DNA of 64,000 nt from Solemya velum gill symbiont. GTDB lineage: Bacteria > Pseudomonadota > Gammaproteobacteria > Chromatiales > Chromatiaceae. Shown piece after piece: positions 59,682-64,000 of the stretch. Position 1 is the stretch's first letter. Every line of letters begins with the position of its first letter. A program made the position numbers and the translations under genes. The notes beneath the pieces are model-generated. The model did not search any database, was not told the DNA's origin, and was given only the letters and a program-made list of their open reading frames with translations. Where the stretch lies: positions 372,001-436,000 of the forward strand of contig NZ_JRAA01000003.1 in the NCBI RefSeq assembly GCF_000787395.1. Reading direction: 5' to 3'.

Positions 59682-60048
59682 ACAGAAAAATCAGCGGGGC
59701 GAATCAACTCTCTCGATCCTGTTGTTGATCGTTGCCGCAGTGCTGGTCGGTACTTTTGCGTTCAAGGCGGTGCCGGCTTACATGCAAAACAGGACGATCG
59801 TCGGTATTCTTGAGGAGCTTCAGCAAGATCCGACCATGAAGGGGAAGAGCACAAGCCAAATGAAAGAGTTGTTTTTCAAACGTCTGAGAACCAATTCGAT
59901 CTACGAATTTGACAAGAAGAATTTCACTGTCAAGGAAGAGACGAGGCACACGGTATTACGTGTCACTTACTCGGTACAGAAAAAATATATGTTAAATATC
60001 GATCTGTTGCTGCATTTTGACGATTCCGTGGAAATTCCTCCTAATTGA
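59665..60048 (+). CDS. DUF4845 membrane protein
   Basis: The protein is about 127 residues from a GTG at 59665, preceded by GGAGTCG, and overlaps the 3' end of lepB. One N-terminal membrane helix (LSILLLIVAAVLVGTFAF) with a RGESTL start looks like a pilin-type N-terminus. The rest is a small periplasmic domain. The family is regularly found between lepB and rnc; the role is unknown. Confidence 0.85.
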   Translation: MKLLNKQKNQRGESTLSILLLIVAAVLVGTFAFKAVPAYMQNRTIVGILEELQQDPTMKGKSTSQMKELFFKRLRTNSIYEFDKKNFTVKEETRHTVLRVTYSVQKKYMLNIDLLLHFDDSVEIPPN

Positions 60049-60059
60049 AACTTCCCCTG

Positions 60060-60722
60060 ATGAAACTGTCCGAGCTGATCAACTATCAGTTCGACTCGCC
60101 TGCGCTGCTGGAACTCGCACTGACACACAGGAGTGCCGGCGGTAACAACAACGAGCGCCTTGAATTTCTCGGTGATGCCATTCTCGGCATGGTGATATCC
60201 GACTGGCTCTACAAGCGCTTCCAGGCGGCCAGTGAGGGGCAGCTAAGCCGTTTGCGTGCATCACTTGTCAAGCGCGAGACACTCGCTTCCCTGGCGCGAG
60301 AACTCGATATTGGAAAATATCTTGAGATGGGCGTCGGAGAGCAGCGCAGTGGTGGACACTCACGTGACTCAATCCTGGCTGATGCGATCGAGGCTATCAT
60401 CGCTGCCGTCTATCTCGATGGCGGCATCGACAAGGCGCATAAGCTGATCCTGTCACTGTTTGACAGTCGTCTCCAGGCGGTCGATTTGAATGATTGCGGC
60501 AAGGATTCCAAGACACGATTGCAGGAATACCTGCAGGCGCGCAATCTCGAACTGCCCGAATATGAAATCCTGCGCACAGAAGGTAAACAGCATCACCAGA
60601 CATTTACCGTACAGTGCAACGTGAAATCCCTGCAACTCACATCCGAAGGGATAGGCAGGTCACGCCGCAAGGCAGAACAGGCTGCCGCAGCCGCACTACT
60701 GGAACAAGTCGATGCAGAGTGA
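60060..60722 (+). CDS. rnc: Ribonuclease III
   Basis: The protein is about 220 residues from the ATG at 60060; a TTG at 60045 is the alternative start. The signature [20 protein letters not shown] and the second acidic site [13 protein letters not shown] form the nuclease domain. The C-terminal double-stranded RNA-binding domain follows ([20 protein letters not shown]). It processes rRNA and cleaves double-stranded RNA. It overlaps era by 11 bases. Confidence 0.96.
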   Translation: MKLSELINYQFDSPALLELALTHRSAGGNNNERLEFLGDAILGMVISDWLYKRFQAASEGQLSRLRASLVKRETLASLARELDIGKYLEMGVGEQRSGGHSRDSILADAIEAIIAAVYLDGGIDKAHKLILSLFDSRLQAVDLNDCGKDSKTRLQEYLQARNLELPEYEILRTEGKQHHQTFTVQCNVKSLQLTSEGIGRSRRKAEQAAAAALLEQVDAE

Positions 60723-61617
60723 AGATAAAGTCACGCGCTGCGGGTATGCAGCTATCGTTGGACGTCCAAATGTCGGCAAGTCAACGCTGATCAATCGTCT
60801 GATTGGTCAGAAAATCGCGATTACCTCACATAAACCCCAGACCACACGCCATGCAATTCTCGGAATCAAAACCACCGATGAAGGCCAGATACTCTTTGTC
60901 GATACACCGGGCATTCACAAGCGCGGCGGCAAGGCGCTAAATCGTATCCTCAACCAGACGGCAGAATCTGTCTTGCCCGATGTCGATGTGATTGTTTTTG
61001 TCGTGCAGGCAGGCAGCTGGACTGAAGAGGATGAGAAAGTCCTCGCGGGTATTAAACGTTCAGGCAGACCGACCATTCTCGTGCTTAATAAAATGGATAA
61101 GCTCGAACGGCGTGAAGAGGCTTTGCAGTTGTTGGCAGAGCTGAGTAAAAAATATGCGTTCGAGCAGATGATTCCAACCTCTGCATTACAGGGAAAACAG
61201 GTCGACGTGGTTGAGTCAGAAGTGATGAAACTGCTTCCGGAAGCCGATATCTGGTACCCGGAAGACCAAGTCACTGACAGGTCTGAACGTTTCCTTGCAG
61301 CCGAATTGCTGCGAGAGCAGCTGACGCGCCGCTATGCAAAGGAGCTTCCCTATGCAGTGACGGTCGAGATCGAGCGATTCGAAGACGAGGGATCACGCTA
61401 TCGAATCTCGGCGGTTGTGTGGGTCGAAAAGCCGGGTCAGAAGGGCATACTCCTTGGCCACAAGGGTGGAGCCATGAAAGAGACTGCACGCATCGCACGT
61501 GAGTCGATGGAGAGCAGTTTCGGACGCAAGGTGTGGCTGGACGTGTGGGTCAAGGTTAAAAAGAGCTGGTCATCCGATGAGCGCTCTATCGCCAGCCTGG
61601 GCTATACCGATCAATGA
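60712..61617 (+). CDS. era: GTPase Era
   Basis: This 301-residue GTPase has [26 protein letters not shown] and NKMDKLER motifs and a C-terminal KH domain with [20 protein letters not shown]. It assists 16S rRNA and 30S maturation. It overlaps rnc and recO. Confidence 0.97.
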   Translation: MQSEDKVTRCGYAAIVGRPNVGKSTLINRLIGQKIAITSHKPQTTRHAILGIKTTDEGQILFVDTPGIHKRGGKALNRILNQTAESVLPDVDVIVFVVQAGSWTEEDEKVLAGIKRSGRPTILVLNKMDKLERREEALQLLAELSKKYAFEQMIPTSALQGKQVDVVESEVMKLLPEADIWYPEDQVTDRSERFLAAELLREQLTRRYAKELPYAVTVEIERFEDEGSRYRISAVVWVEKPGQKGILLGHKGGAMKETARIARESMESSFGRKVWLDVWVKVKKSWSSDERSIASLGYTDQ

Positions 61618-62309
61618 GCATACTGCTGAGGCGCGCCTTTGTGCTTCATCGGCGTCCTTTCAAAAACACCAGCCTGCTGCTGGAACTTTTCGTTGAAGGC
61701 GAAGGACGTTTCCCTGCAGTTTCTCGCGGCGGTGCCAAGGGGAGTACGGCCGGACTGTTGCAGCCCTTCACTCCACTGAGGCTTGGCTGGGGAGGGCGTG
61801 GGGAAGTGAAAAGCCTGCACGAGGTTGAGCCGGATGACTATCAGCTTGATCGCCTGGTTGGCAAACCTCTCTTCTGCGGCCTTTATCTCAACGAGTTGCT
61901 GATGCGCCTGGTGCCAAGATCTGAGCCACATGACCAACTCTTCGGTGATTACATCAGAACACTCTCAAGCCTCGTTGGGGAGATCCCCCTGGATTGGAGT
62001 CTGCGCCTGTTTGAGATGCGCCTGCTGCAGGCAGCAGGATATGAGCTGGTAACCGACGTGACGCTCGAAAACGAGCCAGTTGAACCGGGCAGAAACTACC
62101 TTTACCAAAAGGGCAGGGGCTTTTCTGAATCTCCTGTCGAGCTATCAGCAGACACCTCGAATATCATCTCGGGCAGGACATTGATTGCACTGCACAATAA
62201 GACGTGTGATGATATTCAGCTACGTCAGGAAGCGAAGCAGCTGTTGCGTCGCGTGATTGACTATCACCTTGATTACAAACCATTAAAAAGCAGGGAGCTT
62301 TTCGGATAA
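61614..62309 (+). CDS. recO: DNA repair protein RecO
   Basis: This 231-residue protein has an N-terminal OB-fold ([20 protein letters not shown]) and a helical C-terminal domain with [15 protein letters not shown]. It loads RecA with RecF and RecR. It overlaps era by four bases (ATGA) and ends next to pdxJ. Confidence 0.94.
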   Translation: MSILLRRAFVLHRRPFKNTSLLLELFVEGEGRFPAVSRGGAKGSTAGLLQPFTPLRLGWGGRGEVKSLHEVEPDDYQLDRLVGKPLFCGLYLNELLMRLVPRSEPHDQLFGDYIRTLSSLVGEIPLDWSLRLFEMRLLQAAGYELVTDVTLENEPVEPGRNYLYQKGRGFSESPVELSADTSNIISGRTLIALHNKTCDDIQLRQEAKQLLRRVIDYHLDYKPLKSRELFG

Positions 62310-62315
62310 TTGACC

Positions 62316-63041
62316 ATGATGAAGAGATTACTTGGCGTCAATATTGACCATGTGGCAACACTTCGTGAGGCGCGCAGAACACCTTATCCCGACCTGGTAA
62401 AGGCAGCACTCATGGCCGAGGAGGCAGGTGCCGATGCCATTACGCTTCACTTGCGTGAAGATCGACGCCACATTCAGGACAATGATGTTGAAATTCTCAT
62501 TGGCCGTTTGAAAACACGTATGAATCTCGAGATGGCAGCAACAACAGAGATGCTCGGGATTGCCAAACGCATCGGGCCGGCCGACTGTTGCCTGGTACCC
62601 GAAAAGCGCGAGGAACTCACCACTGAAGGTGGGCTTGACGTTGCAGGCCAGAAGGAGATGCTGACAGATTATTGTGCTGCACTTGCAGAGGCAGGTATTC
62701 GGGTTTCACTTTTTATCGATGCCGATCCAGTTCAGCTGGAAGCTGCTAAAGAGGTGGGTGCACCTGTTATCGAGATTCACACCGGTCACTATGCGGATGC
62801 CGCAGACCAGCTGCAGCGTGAAGCCGAACTGGAGAAGGTGCGTAAGGCAGTTATCCAGGGGAGTGAGCTCGGTCTGCAGGTGAATGCGGGACACGGACTC
62901 GATTATGACAATGTACAGCCTGTTGCCAGGTTAGAGGGTGTCATCGAATTGAATATCGGTCATTCGATTGTCAGTCGTGCAATCTTCTCTGGCTGGCATG
63001 CAGCAGTTGCTGATATGAAAGAGCTGATGGTCAGCGCTTGA
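62316..63041 (+). CDS. pdxJ: Pyridoxine 5'-phosphate synthase
   Basis: The protein is about 241 residues from the ATG at 62316 ([20 protein letters not shown]). Family motifs are [26 protein letters not shown] and [12 protein letters not shown]. It makes pyridoxine phosphate for vitamin B6, which serves the PLP enzymes of the left-end operon among others. The usual next gene, acpS, is absent; a terminator and lexA follow instead. Confidence 0.95.
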   Translation: MMKRLLGVNIDHVATLREARRTPYPDLVKAALMAEEAGADAITLHLREDRRHIQDNDVEILIGRLKTRMNLEMAATTEMLGIAKRIGPADCCLVPEKREELTTEGGLDVAGQKEMLTDYCAALAEAGIRVSLFIDADPVQLEAAKEVGAPVIEIHTGHYADAADQLQREAELEKVRKAVIQGSELGLQVNAGHGLDYDNVQPVARLEGVIELNIGHSIVSRAIFSGWHAAVADMKELMVSA

Positions 63042-63080
63042 GTCCAGGCCTGTTTTAGGCTGTGTCATTGTCATATTAAA

Positions 63081-63104
63081 CGCGGCGCCCCCGCCGCGAT
63101 CGGG
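63081..63104. terminator. Hairpin between pdxJ and lexA
   Basis: A 7-bp perfect GC stem CGCGGCG / CGCCGCG with a four-base loop is followed by GGGTTTT on the plus strand, and by TTTAAT on the minus strand. It may stop both convergent transcripts. Confidence 0.55.
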
Positions 63105-63108
63105 TTTT

Positions 63109-63729
63109 CTAATGCACGTAACTACGCATCTGCCCCACCAGTACACCCTGAATCTCGACCTGGTCAGGACGATATGTCATGGGTGACATGCTCGCGTTGG
63201 CAGGGTGAAGAATTGTACTCGTCGCCTGTTGTTCAATCCGTTTCAGGGTGGCTTCTTCACCTTCGACCAGGGCAACGATGATTTCACCATTACGTGCGTG
63301 CGAACGCTTCTCTATGACGACGAAATCGCCATCCAGAATCCCTTCATCAATCATTGAGTCTCCTTTTACCTGTAACACGTAGCAGGGAGCCTGTGTGTGC
63401 ATCCATGTTGGAACATCGAGCGTTTCCGGTGTGGAGACGGCCTCGATCGGTTGTCCTGCGGCGATGCGCCCCAGCAACGGCAGTCCGCTATCGTGTCCAC
63501 TGCTTTGCATCGAGCTTGCAGTCAGGCGAATGCCCCTGCGCTGGTTGTTCATTGGTTCGACAAGCCCGGCTTCAATCAATGCCTGTACCTGCTTATGCAT
63601 GGAGCCGCGGGAACTCAATCCCATTGCCGTACAGAGTTCGGATAGGGTGGGCGGGTGTTCGAACTGTTCCTGGTTGTTGAACAGGAAATCGTAAATCTCC
63701 TGTTGTCTGCGAGTCAGGGTGTCAAACAT
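63109..63729 (-). CDS. lexA: SOS repressor LexA (divergent DNA-binding helix)
   Basis: This 206-residue protein has an N-terminal winged helix (about 1-70) and a peptidase domain. The autocleavage site is Ala91-Gly92 in RIAAGQP, the nucleophile is Ser125 in KGDSMIDEG, and the general base is Lys163 in ATLKRI. The cleavage machinery is normal. The recognition helix reads LSSRGSMHKQVQAL, in which N41, A42, E44 and E45 of E. coli LexA are all replaced, so a different operator is expected. Confidence 0.94.
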   Translation of the reverse strand: MFDTLTRRQQEIYDFLFNNQEQFEHPPTLSELCTAMGLSSRGSMHKQVQALIEAGLVEPMNNQRRGIRLTASSMQSSGHDSGLPLLGRIAAGQPIEAVSTPETLDVPTWMHTQAPCYVLQVKGDSMIDEGILDGDFVVIEKRSHARNGEIIVALVEGEEATLKRIEQQATSTILHPANASMSPMTYRPDQVEIQGVLVGQMRSYVH

Positions 63730-63750
63730 ATCGAGGTTCTCTTTGTGTTC

Positions 63751-63764
63751 TACTAAATTCAGTA
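63751..63764. promoter_or_regulatory. Dyad upstream of lexA, candidate non-canonical LexA operator
   Basis: TACTAAATTCAGTA is palindromic apart from one pair and lies 22 bases before the lexA ATG, partly over a TATACT -10-like box. No CTGT-N8-ACAG enterobacterial SOS box is present. Confidence 0.45.
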
Positions 63765-63838
63765 TAGAACAGGTGGAGAACTAATGAAAGCCCTGTGATT
63801 GATGGCATAATCGCCCCACGATGATACTTTGAAAATAC

Positions 63839-64000
63839 TCAGTGTTCCTGGTTACGCATATGATCCGCCGTACGCAAAAAAGCATTATCAAGAAATGCTC
63901 GAAGTTTAGGCTCTATATCCATGTCATCCATAGCTTTATTCATGCATAATAGCCACTGGTCCCGTGCTTCCTCCGTGACCGTAAAGGGCATGTGACGACG
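63839..64000 (-). CDS. Group II truncated haemoglobin, 3' portion (runs off right edge)
   Basis: Reading the minus strand from 64000 gives RRHMPFTVTEEARDQWLLCM and ends RTADHMRNQEH with a TGA stop at 63839. The segments RHMPF, RDQWLLCM and FLRTADHMRN match the C-terminal helices of TrHbO-type truncated haemoglobins. The proximal histidine lies in RRHMPF. The N-terminal part is outside the window. It is upstream of lexA on the same strand, about 110 bases away. Confidence 0.85.
   Translation of the reverse strand, partial: RRHMPFTVTEEARDQWLLCMNKAMDDMDIEPKLRAFLDNAFLRTADHMRNQEH

Overview
The window is a contiguous piece of a gammaproteobacterial chromosome with moderate GC content. The evidence is conserved gene order: rpsU-yqeY-dnaG-rpoD, tig-clpP-clpX-lon-hupB-ppiD, nadB facing rpoE-rseA-rseB-rseC-mucD, and lepA-lepB-rnc-era-recO-pdxJ. 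A GlnRS gene next to gltX and c-type cytochromes also fit. A respiring, perhaps sulfur-oxidising marine lineage is plausible, but the genus cannot be fixed from sequence alone. No rRNA or CRISPR array was seen. The four tRNA genes are Ile2(CAT), Leu(TAG), Val(TAC) and Asp(GTC).

Layout. 1-5.7 kb: an unidentified gene cut by the left edge, then an IclR regulator divergent from a four-gene operon. Three of the four look like beta-hydroxyaspartate cycle enzymes (BhcB dehydratase, BhcC aldolase, BhcD iminosuccinate reductase). The fourth is a fumarylacetoacetate-hydrolase-family enzyme, and no BhcA aminotransferase is present. 5.8-7.6 kb: an IS30-family element and an outer-membrane beta-barrel gene. 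7.8-14.1 kb: tRNA-Ile2, the macromolecular-synthesis operon, tsaD and plsY. 14.3-20.8 kb: paired M16 peptidases, rsmD, glcF, a hotdog thioesterase, a Sel1 protein and prmB. 21-33 kb: tRNA-Leu, trigger factor and Clp/Lon proteostasis genes, HU, two tRNAs, ppiD, gltX and glnS. 33-35.4 kb: a dihaem cytochrome c (frameshifted here), a NapC/NirT tetrahaem cytochrome and a patatin, behind an FNR-like box. 35.5-46 kb: gmk, a glutaredoxin, purC, an MFS carrier, a DUF2384 protein, an AT-rich gap with DnaA boxes, typA, a CPBP protein, sseA and several small unknowns. 45.7-50.9 kb: a complete aapJQMP amino-acid ABC transporter and a DUF2189 protein. 50.9-63 kb: nadB, the sigma-E envelope-stress operon, lepA to pdxJ. 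63-64 kb: lexA with a divergent DNA-binding helix, and the 3' end of a group II truncated haemoglobin.

How the genes may work together. GlcF (glycolate to glyoxylate) and the Bhc-type enzymes (glyoxylate plus glycine to aspartate) could form a carbon-salvage route. The product iminosuccinate hydrolyses to oxaloacetate, which could explain an adjacent FAH-family oxaloacetate-handling enzyme. This is inference; the enzyme families themselves are well supported. The most unusual items are this BhcA-less cluster, the 5-bp duplication that breaks the cytochrome gene, three DnaA boxes between a lone DUF2384 gene and typA, BIME-like repeats, and a LexA whose operator and recognition helix both depart from the enterobacterial type.
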